Shown here: positions 46,078-54,884 of the stretch, one piece after another
Position numbering within the stretch: position 1 is the stretch's first letter
Layout: every line of letters starts with the position of its first letter
Assembly (NCBI RefSeq): GCF_037892545.1
Contig: NZ_JBBKBG010000003.1
Location: 62,001 to 126,000, forward strand
DNA: 64,000 bases
Reading direction: 5' to 3'
Source of the DNA: Pseudogracilibacillus sp037892545
Lineage (GTDB): Bacteria; Bacillota; Bacilli; Bacillales; Amphibacillaceae
Translations under genes and position numbers: made by a program
The notes under the pieces: model-generated
Database searches by the model: none
What the model was told of the DNA's origin: nothing
What the model saw: the letters and a program-made list of their open reading frames with translations, nothing else

Positions 46078-46347
46078 TCACCCTATAAACAAGTGCATAT
46101 TTTCATATATATTCGTCGTAAATTGCACTAGTTTTGTCAACATCCAGGGACCAAAAAACACGACACCAACTAACACAGCAATTATTTTTGGAATAAAAGC
46201 TAACGTTTGTTCTTGGATTTGTGTTGTCGCCTGAAAAATACTAACCGCTAATCCAACAGCTAAAGCTAATAACAGTATCGGACCTGCAACTAGTAAAATC
46301 GTGATAATACCTCTTTCAGCTAGTGTTAATACAAATTCACTACTCAA
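46078..46347 (-). CDS. fliQ: Flagellar export apparatus protein FliQ
   Basis: The 89-residue protein has two membrane helices and the conserved QATTQIQEQTLAFIPKI block (about 39-55). It belongs to the FliPQR core and lies between fliP and fliR as usual. Confidence 0.95.
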   Translation of the reverse strand: MSSEFVLTLAERGIITILLVAGPILLLALAVGLAVSIFQATTQIQEQTLAFIPKIIAVLVGVVFFGPWMLTKLVQFTTNIYENMHLFIG

Positions 46348-46375
46348 TCCTTACACACCTTCTTTTTTCATACGG

Positions 46376-47041
46376 TCAAAAACCTTGTAAAATGGAATGC
46401 GTAATTAAATACCATCCATCTACTAAAACGAACAATAAAATTTTAAATGGCAAAGAAATCATCACAGGTGGTAACATCATCATCCCCATCGACATTAAAA
46501 TACTTGCGACAGCCATATCAATTATTAAAAATGGAATAAAAATCATGAACCCCATTTGAAAGGCTGTTTTTAGTTCACTAATTGCAAATGCCGGTACTAA
46601 TGTCATTAACGGGATGTCTTCTAATGTTTCGGGATTTTCCGTTCCTGTATAATTTAAAAATAGCGCTAAATCTTTTTGCCTAGTATGTTGAGCCATAAAC
46701 TCTTTTATCGGTATACTTGCATGATCATATGCCTCATCAAGTGTCATTTCTTCGTTAAATAACGGCTGCAACGCCTCATCATACACCTCACTAAACGTAG
46801 GTGCCATAATAAAAAACGTCAAAAATAATGCCAAACCAATTAATACTTGGTTCGGTGGCATTTGTTGAGTAGCAAGAGATGTTCGTACAAATGATAATAC
46901 AACGATAATTCTCGTGAAACTCGTCATTAATATTAGAATACCTGGTGCAATAGATAAAATGGTTAGTAAAATAATTAATTTCACCGATGTAGAAACTTGT
47001 GAAGGATCCGTACTAGAGAACATATTTATAAAATCATTCAT
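46376..47041 (-). CDS. fliP: Flagellar export apparatus protein FliP
   Basis: The protein forms the central ring of the export gate. It has four membrane helices and the family block FTRIIVVLSFVRTSLATQQMP (about 43-62). The end LVDGWYLITHSILQGF also matches. I choose the ATG at 47041, which gives MNDFINMF as in B. subtilis and has an AAGG site upstream; a frame opening at 47050 adds three residues. It overlaps the end of fliO by 8 bases. Confidence 0.95.
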   Translation of the reverse strand: MNDFINMFSSTDPSQVSTSVKLIILLTILSIAPGILILMTSFTRIIVVLSFVRTSLATQQMPPNQVLIGLALFLTFFIMAPTFSEVYDEALQPLFNEEMTLDEAYDHASIPIKEFMAQHTRQKDLALFLNYTGTENPETLEDIPLMTLVPAFAISELKTAFQMGFMIFIPFLIIDMAVASILMSMGMMMLPPVMISLPFKILLFVLVDGWYLITHSILQGF

Positions 47042-47666
47042 CTCGCTCATCCTTCACTTTCTTTTTAAATAAATCTTGTCTATTTTTTGACCAATTCATT
47101 AATTCTTCCTTAAAAGTTGCTGCCATGTTTGATTCATCCTTTTCCTTATCTTTTTTAAGAAAGGATGGAATATAATTGGATGGATCCATTTTTTCTTCTG
47201 CTGTTTTTTCTAATTGTTGAATCGTATGTTCATCTGTAATTTCTTCTAATAATTGAACATTATCGCCTACACCAAGCATATAAACTTTTTCACCAATTTT
47301 GATCAACTGTACAGATTTATTCGTACTTAAAACTAATCCGCCTATGTTTTGTATATTTCCATGCTGAACATTTGTGTAATTTTTCCGTTTTAAAAATAGA
47401 AGAATAATGTACAATAATGCTAAAATTAAAAACAGTGCAAAGATCATTTTGATTATATTCATAAAAAAAGAAGGAGATCGTTGCTCACTATCTTGTAACA
47501 ACATATCATTTGATCCGTCTATTTCTATGCTTGTCGGACTTTGTAATTCCTCACAATCCCCATTTTGCTCCATGCAATCTTTTACATTCGGTGACACATT
47601 ATTCGCGTATGTAGCAACAGGAAAAAGTAAACAAATGAACATCATTGCTACAACGATCTTTTTCAT
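47034..47666 (-). CDS. fliO: Flagellar biosynthesis protein FliO (FliZ in older naming)
   Basis: The protein has an N-terminal hydrophobic signal-like segment, a Cys-containing extracellular part and one central membrane helix (FFMNIIKMIFALFLILALLY, about 70-89). A cytosolic FliO domain with GGLVLSTNKSVQLIKIGEKVYMLGV follows. It assists assembly of FliP. The ATG at 47666 has an AGAGAG site and starts MKKIVVAM; a GTG at 47675 is in frame. The extracytoplasmic N-terminal segment is typical of Bacillus FliO rather than enteric FliO. Confidence 0.88.
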   Translation of the reverse strand: MKKIVVAMMFICLLFPVATYANNVSPNVKDCMEQNGDCEELQSPTSIEIDGSNDMLLQDSEQRSPSFFMNIIKMIFALFLILALLYIILLFLKRKNYTNVQHGNIQNIGGLVLSTNKSVQLIKIGEKVYMLGVGDNVQLLEEITDEHTIQQLEKTAEEKMDPSNYIPSFLKKDKEKDESNMAATFKEELMNWSKNRQDLFKKKVKDERDE

Positions 47667-47679
47667 TTGTATCACTCTC

Positions 47680-48042
47680 TTATGCTAATGCTTTCGAAAC
47701 AGCTTCCATTACACGATCAGCTTGAAAAGGTTTTACGATAAAATCTTTTGCCCCGGCTTGAATGGCGTCAATTACCATCGCTTGTTGCCCCATTGCAGAA
47801 CACATAATAATTGTTGCATTTGGATCTATTTCTTTAATTTCCTTTAAAGCTTGAATACCATCTTTTTCAGGCATTGTAATATCCATTGTCACTAAATCTG
47901 GAGTTAATTCTTTATATTTTTCTACTGCAATACTCCCATTTTCAGCTTCACCTACAACGTTATAACCATTCTTCTCTAAAATATCTTTGATCATCATTCT
48001 CATAAATGCTGCATCATCTACGATTAATACCTTTTGTGCCAT
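47680..48042 (-). CDS. cheY: Chemotaxis response regulator CheY
   Basis: The 120-residue receiver carries phosphate from CheA to the motor switch. All receiver residues are intact: the acidic pair in VLIVDDAAF, the phosphorylated Asp in LVTMDITMPEKDG, Ser in MCSAMGQ, and Lys in FIVKPF. The ATG at 48042 follows AAAGGTGG; a GTG at 48054 in frame is less likely. This intact protein contrasts with the degenerate CheB receiver. Confidence 0.97.
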   Translation of the reverse strand: MAQKVLIVDDAAFMRMMIKDILEKNGYNVVGEAENGSIAVEKYKELTPDLVTMDITMPEKDGIQALKEIKEIDPNATIIMCSAMGQQAMVIDAIQAGAKDFIVKPFQADRVMEAVSKALA

Positions 48043-48063
48043 CGTTATTTCCACCTTTATCTA

Positions 48064-49218
48064 TTAATTTAATTTCATTAAACGATCTTTTGGACTGACA
48101 ATATCTGTCACCCTTACACCAAAGTTCTCATCAATTACAACGACTTCTCCTTTAGCGATTAATTTATTATTCACTAAAACATCTACAGGCTCTCCTGCTA
48201 GTTTATCCAGTTCAATAATTGCACCTTGAGATAACTCTAAAATGTCCTCTACCGTTTGCTTCGTTCTCCCTAATTCAACTGTAACTGAAAGTGGTACATC
48301 TAAAAGCATATCTAAATTTCGTTTATTCGTTTGATTTAGGGGTGTTGGTTCAAAAGCTTCAAATGCTGCATGTTGAATCGTCGAGTCAGGTGCAATATGA
48401 TTACCAATATGTTGTGGTTCCGATTGAGTCGATGTCGGTTGCTCCATTTGCGTTGTTTCAACTTCTGTTTGTGTGCCATTTCTGTCAGTTTGTTGAGCAA
48501 TTTCTCTCATATTTGCCTCTTGATTACTTGAATCTTCTGTAGGTTCAAGTAATTGATTGACTAAATCTTTCGCAAAATCTAATGGGATCAGTTGGAAAAT
48601 ATTCGAATCAATTAAATCTCCAACTTTTAAATTAAAAGCAACTCGCACAAATACATCTTCGCCACTTCCTTTTGCCACTTCCTCTAATTTATCAATATCT
48701 TTATAATCTACTTGTGGCGGTGAGATATCAACACGTTTATTAAATACTGTAGACATACTCGTTGCTGAAGCTCCCATCATTTGATTCATCGCTTCTTGTA
48801 CTGCACTTAATTCAATTTCAGATAATTCCTCATTTGGTTGTAAACCATTGCCTCCAAGCATAATATCTGAAATAATTGCCGCATCTTTCGCTTTCATTAA
48901 AAAAATATTTTCCCCATCAAAACCATCACGATAATCTACTTGTAAACTGACATGTTCATATGGAAATTCCTCTTTCATCCCTGTCTTTTTTACAAATGAA
49001 ACAGTCGGTGTCGTAATATCCACTTTTTGATTTAATAAAGTCGACAATGTCGTTGCTGAACTTCCAAAAGAAATATTACCAATTTCCCCCAGTGCATCCA
49101 TTTCAAGAGGAGTTAAATATGTATTACTCTCATCTTCATATGTGATATCAGAAGTGCTATCATCTGTTACATTTAATAAAGCATCTATTTCTTCTTGTGT
49201 TAATTTGTTATCCATCAC
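48064..49218 (-). CDS. fliY: Motor switch phosphatase FliY
   Basis: The 384-residue protein joins a FliN-type C-ring domain to a CheY-P phosphatase. The N-terminal LTQEEIDALLN (about 5-15) is the CheY-P binding peptide. The CheC-like middle has two ExxN repeats (EIGNISFGSSATTLSTLL near 45 and ELSAVQEAMNQMMGASATSM near 135). A Gln/Thr-rich linker (about 225-275) leads to the FliN domain (about 300-384). It overlaps fliM by 4 bases. Confidence 0.95.
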   Translation of the reverse strand: MMDNKLTQEEIDALLNVTDDSTSDITYEDESNTYLTPLEMDALGEIGNISFGSSATTLSTLLNQKVDITTPTVSFVKKTGMKEEFPYEHVSLQVDYRDGFDGENIFLMKAKDAAIISDIMLGGNGLQPNEELSEIELSAVQEAMNQMMGASATSMSTVFNKRVDISPPQVDYKDIDKLEEVAKGSGEDVFVRVAFNLKVGDLIDSNIFQLIPLDFAKDLVNQLLEPTEDSSNQEANMREIAQQTDRNGTQTEVETTQMEQPTSTQSEPQHIGNHIAPDSTIQHAAFEAFEPTPLNQTNKRNLDMLLDVPLSVTVELGRTKQTVEDILELSQGAIIELDKLAGEPVDVLVNNKLIAKGEVVVIDENFGVRVTDIVSPKDRLMKLN

Positions 49219-50207
49219 GATAAACTCCTCCTTTCGATATGATCCATCACTTGTACTGCTACTTTTTTATGTACCGTTCCAACTTGAACATGCATCTTTG
49301 GCTCTCCATTCACTTCTAATGTTAACGGGTCTTGAATCTTTTGATGTAAACTAATGACATCCCCTGTCGATAATTGCAATAACTCATTCACCGTCATAGT
49401 TGATTGACCTAAAATAACTTTTGCCTCTAATTCTACTTTTTCCATATGTTTCGATAAAATGGCATATTTTTCAGGATCACGTTCCTTTGTTACGGACTCC
49501 ATCCAATAGTGGGCAGATAATTTAGGTATAATTGGTTCTAACACGATATGTGGAATACAAATATTAATCATTCCTGATACATCACCAATTTGTGTATTCA
49601 AAGAAACAACTACAACTGTTTCATTTGGCGAAACCATTTGTAAAAATTGTGGATTCACTTCAAATTCATCCAACATTGGGTCGATTTCTACGATCGTTGA
49701 CCAAGCCTCTTGAATATTTACAACAGCTTTTTCGAACATCTGAGTCATGATAGTCGTCTCAATTTCCGTTAAACTATTTGGCTGAACATGACTATTTCCT
49801 TTCCCCCCTAGCAACCGATCCATCATACTGTAAGCAATATTTGGATTCACTTCCATCAAAATTCTACCTTCTAAAGGTTCCATGCTAATCACATTTAAAA
49901 TTGTCATTTTTGGTATGGAACGTATAAATTCTTCATATGGAATTTGGTCCACAGAGGCAACAGAAATATTTACATATGTTCTTAATTGACCTGAAAAAAA
50001 GGTCGTTAATAGCCTTGCATAATTTTCATGGATTCGTGATATACTTCGAATTTGATCTTTCGAAAAACGCAATGCACGCTTAAAATCATATACTTTTATT
50101 TTTTTATCTTCTTCTTCTTTCTTTAATTCTTCTGCATCCATTTCTCCAGATGAAATAGCTGATAATAAAGCATCTATTTCTGTCTGTGACAAAATTTCTT
50201 CAGACAA
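49215..50207 (-). CDS. fliM: Flagellar motor switch protein FliM
   Basis: The 330-residue protein forms the C-ring wall and binds CheY-P through its N-terminal LSQTEIDALLSAI motif (about 6-18). The middle domain contains the RSIPKMTILNVISMEPLEGRILMEVNP region (about 90-116, in pieces), and the C-terminal part matches FliN-like folds. The length is normal. Confidence 0.96.
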   Translation of the reverse strand: MSEEILSQTEIDALLSAISSGEMDAEELKKEEEDKKIKVYDFKRALRFSKDQIRSISRIHENYARLLTTFFSGQLRTYVNISVASVDQIPYEEFIRSIPKMTILNVISMEPLEGRILMEVNPNIAYSMMDRLLGGKGNSHVQPNSLTEIETTIMTQMFEKAVVNIQEAWSTIVEIDPMLDEFEVNPQFLQMVSPNETVVVVSLNTQIGDVSGMINICIPHIVLEPIIPKLSAHYWMESVTKERDPEKYAILSKHMEKVELEAKVILGQSTMTVNELLQLSTGDVISLHQKIQDPLTLEVNGEPKMHVQVGTVHKKVAVQVMDHIERRSLS

Positions 50208-50237
50208 TGTTCATCACCTCCATGACGGAGCAATCAT

Positions 50238-50657
50238 TTATTGCATAATTTTACTTATTGTATATACGTCTTTAATTGTTCCTTCTGTCATCATCTCGTT
50301 TAATTTTTCTTGTAATCCTTTTTCTAAATCGGTTAAACCTTCATTAAAATCTTCTTCTGTCATTACTGCCAATTCTTTAATTAACAGATTTTTAATTTGG
50401 AATTCACGTTTTTCAATTTCTTTTAAACTAGCTTTGCTATCCATAATTAATTGGAATTGAATACGGACGAATACACCATCTTTTAAATCTGTCGTTACCT
50501 CTGGAGTTTCATAGGAAAATTCATTCATTTCATCAATAGATAATTCTTTACTTTCAATATGATTGTTGTTGAAATAAAGTACGGCAACGACGGCAATCAT
50601 TGCAATGGCAAGTAATGATGCAACAGAGATCACAGTTATTTTTAATGCTTTACTCAT
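50238..50657 (-). CDS. fliL: Flagellar basal body-associated protein FliL
   Basis: The 139-residue protein has a single N-terminal membrane helix (about 8-28) and the FliL domain in which VFVRIQFQLIMDSKASLKEI (about 63-82) is recognisable. It is thought to ring the stator units. It overlaps flbD by 8 bases. Confidence 0.92.
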   Translation of the reverse strand: MSKALKITVISVASLLAIAMIAVVAVLYFNNNHIESKELSIDEMNEFSYETPEVTTDLKDGVFVRIQFQLIMDSKASLKEIEKREFQIKNLLIKELAVMTEEDFNEGLTDLEKGLQEKLNEMMTEGTIKDVYTISKIMQ

Positions 50658-50868
50658 CTTGATTCACCTGCTTCGTTTGAAAGCCAATCATCCCTACTTG
50701 TTGATACATTTCCAATATTTTTCGCAAAACATCTTCTTTGTTCGTTTGTACGACGAATTTTTTCCCGTTTAATAATGTAATCGTCGTATCTGGTAATGAT
50801 TGTACCTGCTCCACCATAAATGGATTTAGATAAAATGTTTCTCCGTTTAATCTAGTTAATTCAATCAT
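50650..50868 (-). CDS. swrD: SwrD/FlbD-type motility protein
   Basis: The 72-residue protein starts MIELTRLNGETFYLNPFMVEQV, the hallmark of FlbD/YlzI proteins. In B. subtilis SwrD raises flagellar motor power and is needed for swarming. It lies between flgE and fliL, as expected. Confidence 0.92.
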   Translation of the reverse strand: MIELTRLNGETFYLNPFMVEQVQSLPDTTITLLNGKKFVVQTNKEDVLRKILEMYQQVGMIGFQTKQVNQDE

Positions 50869-50929
50869 ATTTGGCGAGTTGTAGCGAATACCAATTATAT
50901 AGGTATTGCTACAACTCTACCTCCTCCAT

Positions 50930-51721
50930 TTATCGTTTTAAGTTTACTAATTCTTGTAAAATTTCATCTGAAGTCGTAATGATTCTTGTATTCGCTTGGA
51001 AACCACGTTGTGATACGATCATTTCTGTAAACTCTTCTGCTAAGTCAACATTCGACATTTCCAACGAACTAGCTGCAAGATCTCCTGCTCCATTCATTCC
51101 AGGAGCACCATGTTGTGCTTCCCCAGAGTTTTGTGACTCCATATATAAACTGCCTCCGACCTTCTCTAAACCTTCAGGGTTAGCAAAAATAGTTATTCCA
51201 ATTTTTTGATCACTATTTGTACCATCCGCTGTTACGATGTTGACATCCCCATTTTTTGCAATACTAAAGCTTTGTGTTGTACTAGGATCGATTTGAATCG
51301 TACTATTATCATCTTGTAATAAAAAATATCCATCCGCTGTTACGACGTTTCCTGCATCATCTAAATAGAAATTACCTGCACGTGTGTAATAAACATTTTC
51401 ACCATCAGATACTTTAAAAAAGCCATCCCCTTCAATGGCAACGTCTAATGGACGCCCCGTAGATTGTAAGAACCCTTGTGTATGAATATTATCTACTGAA
51501 CCAACTTGGGATCCTAAACCAACTTGCATTGGATTGATTCCACCTCGTCCACCTTCCGCAGCTTGTGCTCCTCTTGTCGTTTGTGACATCATATCTTGGA
51601 AGGTAACTCGTCCTTTTTTAAACCCTGACGTGTTTACATTTGAAATATTATTCCCAATTACATCTAATTTTGTTTGAAATCCTCTCATACCTGAAATTCC
51701 AGAATACATTGAACGTAACAT
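50930..51721 (-). CDS. flgE: Flagellar hook protein FlgE (FlgG/FlgF-like)
   Basis: The 263-residue protein is the hook subunit of Bacillus-type operons. It is also called FlgG in some annotations. The N-terminus MLRSMYSGISGMRGFQTKLD and block NNISNVNTSGFKKGRVTFQDM (about 25-45) are rod-hook signatures. The C-terminus ends EMIVSQRGFQANTRIITTSDEIL, the usual coiled tail. I choose the ATG at 51721; a frame opening at 51760 adds 13 residues unlike the family. Confidence 0.93.
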   Translation of the reverse strand: MLRSMYSGISGMRGFQTKLDVIGNNISNVNTSGFKKGRVTFQDMMSQTTRGAQAAEGGRGGINPMQVGLGSQVGSVDNIHTQGFLQSTGRPLDVAIEGDGFFKVSDGENVYYTRAGNFYLDDAGNVVTADGYFLLQDDNSTIQIDPSTTQSFSIAKNGDVNIVTADGTNSDQKIGITIFANPEGLEKVGGSLYMESQNSGEAQHGAPGMNGAGDLAASSLEMSNVDLAEEFTEMIVSQRGFQANTRIITTSDEILQELVNLKR

Positions 51722-51794
51722 ATTTTTCCCTCTTTCATTATTATTCACTATGTCTATCATTCCATAGTGGATAGCCTCTCCTAACAGAGTCCAG

Positions 51795-52154
51795 CTATAT
51801 TAAAATCGTTCCATTAATATTAGTAAATATTCGATCATTCGCTTCTGTTTTATGTAATGCTGTAACGACCGTATTGTTTTTTGCGCTAACGATAAGTGCC
51901 GCATCATTTAAAACGACGAGAGCTTCTGTCACACCTTTGTTCTTCGCTTCATCAAGTTTCGTTTCAATCTTTCTCCACGTTTGATCTGTTATATGAATAT
52001 TTCTCTCTTGCATACGGTGTTTGGCATGTTTACTCACTTTTAATCCAGAAACATGTTCAAAAATGGATTGAAAGCTTGTCTTCACTATTGGCTGTTTTTT
52101 AGTTGCCGAGTGATGTACATAATGCTGCTGTATTGGATGTATATATTTATGCAT
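51795..52154 (-). CDS. TIGR02530-type flagellar operon protein
   Basis: The 119-residue protein belongs to the small family usually found between flgD and flgE in Firmicutes. The conserved core is LKVSKHAKHRMQERNIHITD (about 37-56) and the end VSAKNNTVVTALHKTEANDRIFTNINGTILI in pieces. It has no membrane segment. The function is not settled; the context suggests a role in hook assembly. It overlaps flgD by 8 bases. Confidence 0.88.
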   Translation of the reverse strand: MHKYIHPIQQHYVHHSATKKQPIVKTSFQSIFEHVSGLKVSKHAKHRMQERNIHITDQTWRKIETKLDEAKNKGVTEALVVLNDAALIVSAKNNTVVTALHKTEANDRIFTNINGTILI

Positions 52155-52593
52155 CCTTTTTACCTACCTCCTTTACTTTTAAAATTCCATCAGCAAAAAC
52201 TTTTTGGCCGTTTTCTAACTCTAAAATAGCCCAACCTTCTTGGGAACTAACTGCATTGACAACACTCGTGACAATCGTCTTTTCATTCGTCTCTTCATCG
52301 ATGGATTCATAGGTCACTTCTTTTCCAATCATATGACTATATTGAATAACCGGAGATACTAATTGATTTTGCACTAATGTATCAATGGAGCTTGCCATAT
52401 TCATCATTTGTTCTAAAGATGAAAATGTCGCCATTTGTGCAATAAAATCACGATCTTCCATCGGATTTAATGGATCTTGGTTTTGTAATTGTGTCATTAA
52501 AATTTTTATAAATTCATCTTTGCCTAGTTCGGAACTAGGTGCACGGTCTTTCGGTACGTTAGATATATATAAATCTGAATCAATTTTTGTCAT
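52147..52593 (-). CDS. flgD: Flagellar hook capping protein FlgD
   Basis: The 148-residue protein caps the growing hook. The N-terminal block LGKDEFIKILMTQLQNQDPLNPMED (about 23-47) is the hallmark. It is a short FlgD without the extra C-terminal Ig-like domain, which is common in Bacillus. It overlaps fliK by 14 bases. Confidence 0.95.
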   Translation of the reverse strand: MTKIDSDLYISNVPKDRAPSSELGKDEFIKILMTQLQNQDPLNPMEDRDFIAQMATFSSLEQMMNMASSIDTLVQNQLVSPVIQYSHMIGKEVTYESIDEETNEKTIVTSVVNAVSSQEGWAILELENGQKVFADGILKVKEVGKKDA

Positions 52594-53839
52594 TTTCTTC
52601 CTCCTCTCCTAAATGTTGCAATAATTGCTCAAAATCCATCGACGGAGCTTTTTCATCTTTTCGTTCGTCTTTTTCTTGTTTTGGTTCTTCTTCATTTAGG
52701 TCCTCTTCATTGTTTGAAAAGAATTCCTCCTCAGAAATAGTTGGATCCTTTTCAATAATTACTTGATGCGGAGAAAATAGATGTTTTAATTGATGTATGT
52801 TACTCTCAAGTATTTTCTTCGTTGCATTGGATGTCACCAACAATTCAACTCGCATTTCTCCATTTACCTCCGACATTCTTATCGTAATATGGCCTAATTG
52901 TGTTGGATTAATTTGTAATTGTAGCGGCATCATTCCATCCTGTTTGAACATAGGACTCTTTTGAATGACTGTCGTTAATTTTGATACGAGCTGTTCAGAT
53001 ATTTCTTCTACCTTTCCTATCTGACGAATATGTATATCGTATTGCTGTACTGCATCTATTGGTACCATCGTTGGACTACTTATTTGGGTTGACGTTACTG
53101 TATCGTTTATTTGTTGATTACTTGGTGCGGTATCATATCGCAGAAAAGCTTGTTCTAACCAATTTGCGATAGTATTTTTCGTCACTATTGCATCTGTTTG
53201 ATACTTGTTTTGTGTCGTCATCTCTGTACGTTTTTCAAATGTTTTCACTAAAAGTTTACCTGTCTCTGAAATCTTTTTTTCTTCTAACTGATCTAATTGA
53301 TGCAAAAGTACTTCTTTATCTTCCATGGACAAATGATTCACCTTTTGTAATACAACGAGTAGTTGTTGCAAAGATGAAGGTTCATGTACCGTCTCCGTTT
53401 GTATGTAACGAATGATTTCATTAGACAGTTGCATCATTTCTTCTTTTGATATGTTTGGAAAAGTATCTACAACATCATCCAATGTATTTTTGGAAGCATA
53501 CCTATTTTGTTGTATGTCGAAATCAATCGATGTGTCACTGTTTGTTACCAACATATGAGTAGTAGGTTGATACATGAAAATATCGATATTTTCATATATG
53601 TCGTCCTTAATCAAACTGTCTAGCTCATATGTTTCATCATACTCACCGATAGGATGATCGGTTGTTTCCTCTCCATCACTTTCTACCATTGTTTCTTTTA
53701 CATTTATAAATATTTCATCTACATCTTCTTTTTCATTGGCTAGGAGAAATGTTTTAAAACTAGTGTCTTGTTCATTTATATCCAACTCATTATGCCGGAT
53801 ATTCGTATTCGTTCGTGTGAATACTTGCATAATTTCCAT
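52580..53839 (-). CDS. fliK: Flagellar hook-length control protein FliK
   Basis: The protein measures the hook and switches export specificity. Its first two thirds are low-complexity and poorly conserved. The C-terminal domain (about 300-380) contains the FliK pattern PLQLQINPTQLGHITIRMSEVNGEMRVELL in pieces. The tail is Glu/Lys-rich. I choose the ATG at 53839 after a GGGGTG site; a frame opening at 53863 is in the site itself. Confidence 0.88.
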   Translation of the reverse strand: MEIMQVFTRTNTNIRHNELDINEQDTSFKTFLLANEKEDVDEIFINVKETMVESDGEETTDHPIGEYDETYELDSLIKDDIYENIDIFMYQPTTHMLVTNSDTSIDFDIQQNRYASKNTLDDVVDTFPNISKEEMMQLSNEIIRYIQTETVHEPSSLQQLLVVLQKVNHLSMEDKEVLLHQLDQLEEKKISETGKLLVKTFEKRTEMTTQNKYQTDAIVTKNTIANWLEQAFLRYDTAPSNQQINDTVTSTQISSPTMVPIDAVQQYDIHIRQIGKVEEISEQLVSKLTTVIQKSPMFKQDGMMPLQLQINPTQLGHITIRMSEVNGEMRVELLVTSNATKKILESNIHQLKHLFSPHQVIIEKDPTISEEEFFSNNEEDLNEEEPKQEKDERKDEKAPSMDFEQLLQHLGEEEENDKN

Positions 53840-53872
53840 TCCATTCACCCCCTTCCATATCATAAAAAACTT

Positions 53873-54430
53873 TTATTGCATCATTAACTTTGTCAATGTA
53901 GCAGCTCTTTTTGATTCCATTTCAGCTAATATATTTCCTCTTACATCACTCGGAATGTTGGATAGAATTTGAATGGCGTCTTGGTCATTCATTTGCGTTA
54001 TAATTGCAGCAGCATTTTCCGGTTCCATTTTCCTGTAAGAGGATGCGGCTCTTTTTAATGCGTCATTTCCGTCTTCTTCACGCTCTGTGTTTTCTTTCTC
54101 GTTTTTCTGCTCACTTTTTTCTTTCTTTTTTAAATCTAACTCTAAGTCATCTGCAATTGCCCGTAAACTTTCTACCTCTTTCGATAGATCATTGATTTCT
54201 TCATCTTTTGATGCAATCAAATCTTCTTGTTTTTTTATTGTTTTTTCTAGTTGTTCGACTTCATTACTCTTAATAAAAGAAGAAACAACTGGTACATCAG
54301 CTAATTTATCCTTGACATCAATGCCAACTAAAGTTAATCCAATGTACACAATCCCCACGGTTAACATTAACGGGATGATAATCGCAAATATGATGAATAG
54401 AATTGGAGATTTCCTTTTTTCTTTTGTCAT
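53873..54430 (-). CDS. ylxF: MotE-like flagellar protein YlxF
   Basis: The 185-residue protein has one N-terminal membrane helix (about 10-35), a coiled-coil middle (about 60-125, many Lys/Glu heptads) and the MotE/MgtE-N-like domain at the end (KMEPENAAAIITQMNDQDAIQILSNIP). It is the equivalent of B. subtilis YlxF between fliJ and fliK. I choose the ATG at 54430 with an AGGTG site; a frame opening at 54481 would extend into fliJ. Confidence 0.88.
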   Translation of the reverse strand: MTKEKRKSPILFIIFAIIIPLMLTVGIVYIGLTLVGIDVKDKLADVPVVSSFIKSNEVEQLEKTIKKQEDLIASKDEEINDLSKEVESLRAIADDLELDLKKKEKSEQKNEKENTEREEDGNDALKRAASSYRKMEPENAAAIITQMNDQDAIQILSNIPSDVRGNILAEMESKRAATLTKLMMQ

Positions 54431-54434
54431 ATTT

Positions 54435-54884
54435 TCACCTATTTTGAATCGAACTTGTAAACTGTCGGATGGACAGTTCATCCATTAAAATATTTTCTTT
54501 TCGTATCAGTTCTTCCTGTCTTGCCTGTTGCTTTCGTTCAATAAGTTTTTCTATTTTTTTCATTTCAATATGTGTTTCTGTTAAATATGCTTGTTTTTCT
54601 AGCATTTTTTCCCTTGCTTGTTGCACATTTTGTTGTAATGTGGACGCTTTTCTCGTCATAGATTGTATAAACATCGATTGTTCTTTAATTTTTTCAATCG
54701 AAGTATATGTTTGCATATATTGATTCATCAATACTTCTGCATGTTCTTTCTTTTTTAATAATTCATATAACGCTGTTGCTTGTTTTTCAAATAAAACAGT
54801 CGCTTCATTTTTTTCTTTTTGAGCAATCGTTTTTTCTTGTTCTCGTATTTGTAACACCTTTTGCAATACTGCCACATTATCCAT
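54435..54884 (-). CDS. fliJ: Flagellar export chaperone FliJ
   Basis: The 149-residue protein is almost wholly helical with Gln/Glu/Lys heptads, the antiparallel coiled coil that inserts into the FliI ring and activates export. Sequence identity within the family is always low, so the call rests on the coiled-coil character, the length and the place right after fliI. Confidence 0.88.
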   Translation of the reverse strand: MDNVAVLQKVLQIREQEKTIAQKEKNEATVLFEKQATALYELLKKKEHAEVLMNQYMQTYTSIEKIKEQSMFIQSMTRKASTLQQNVQQAREKMLEKQAYLTETHIEMKKIEKLIERKQQARQEELIRKENILMDELSIRQFTSSIQNR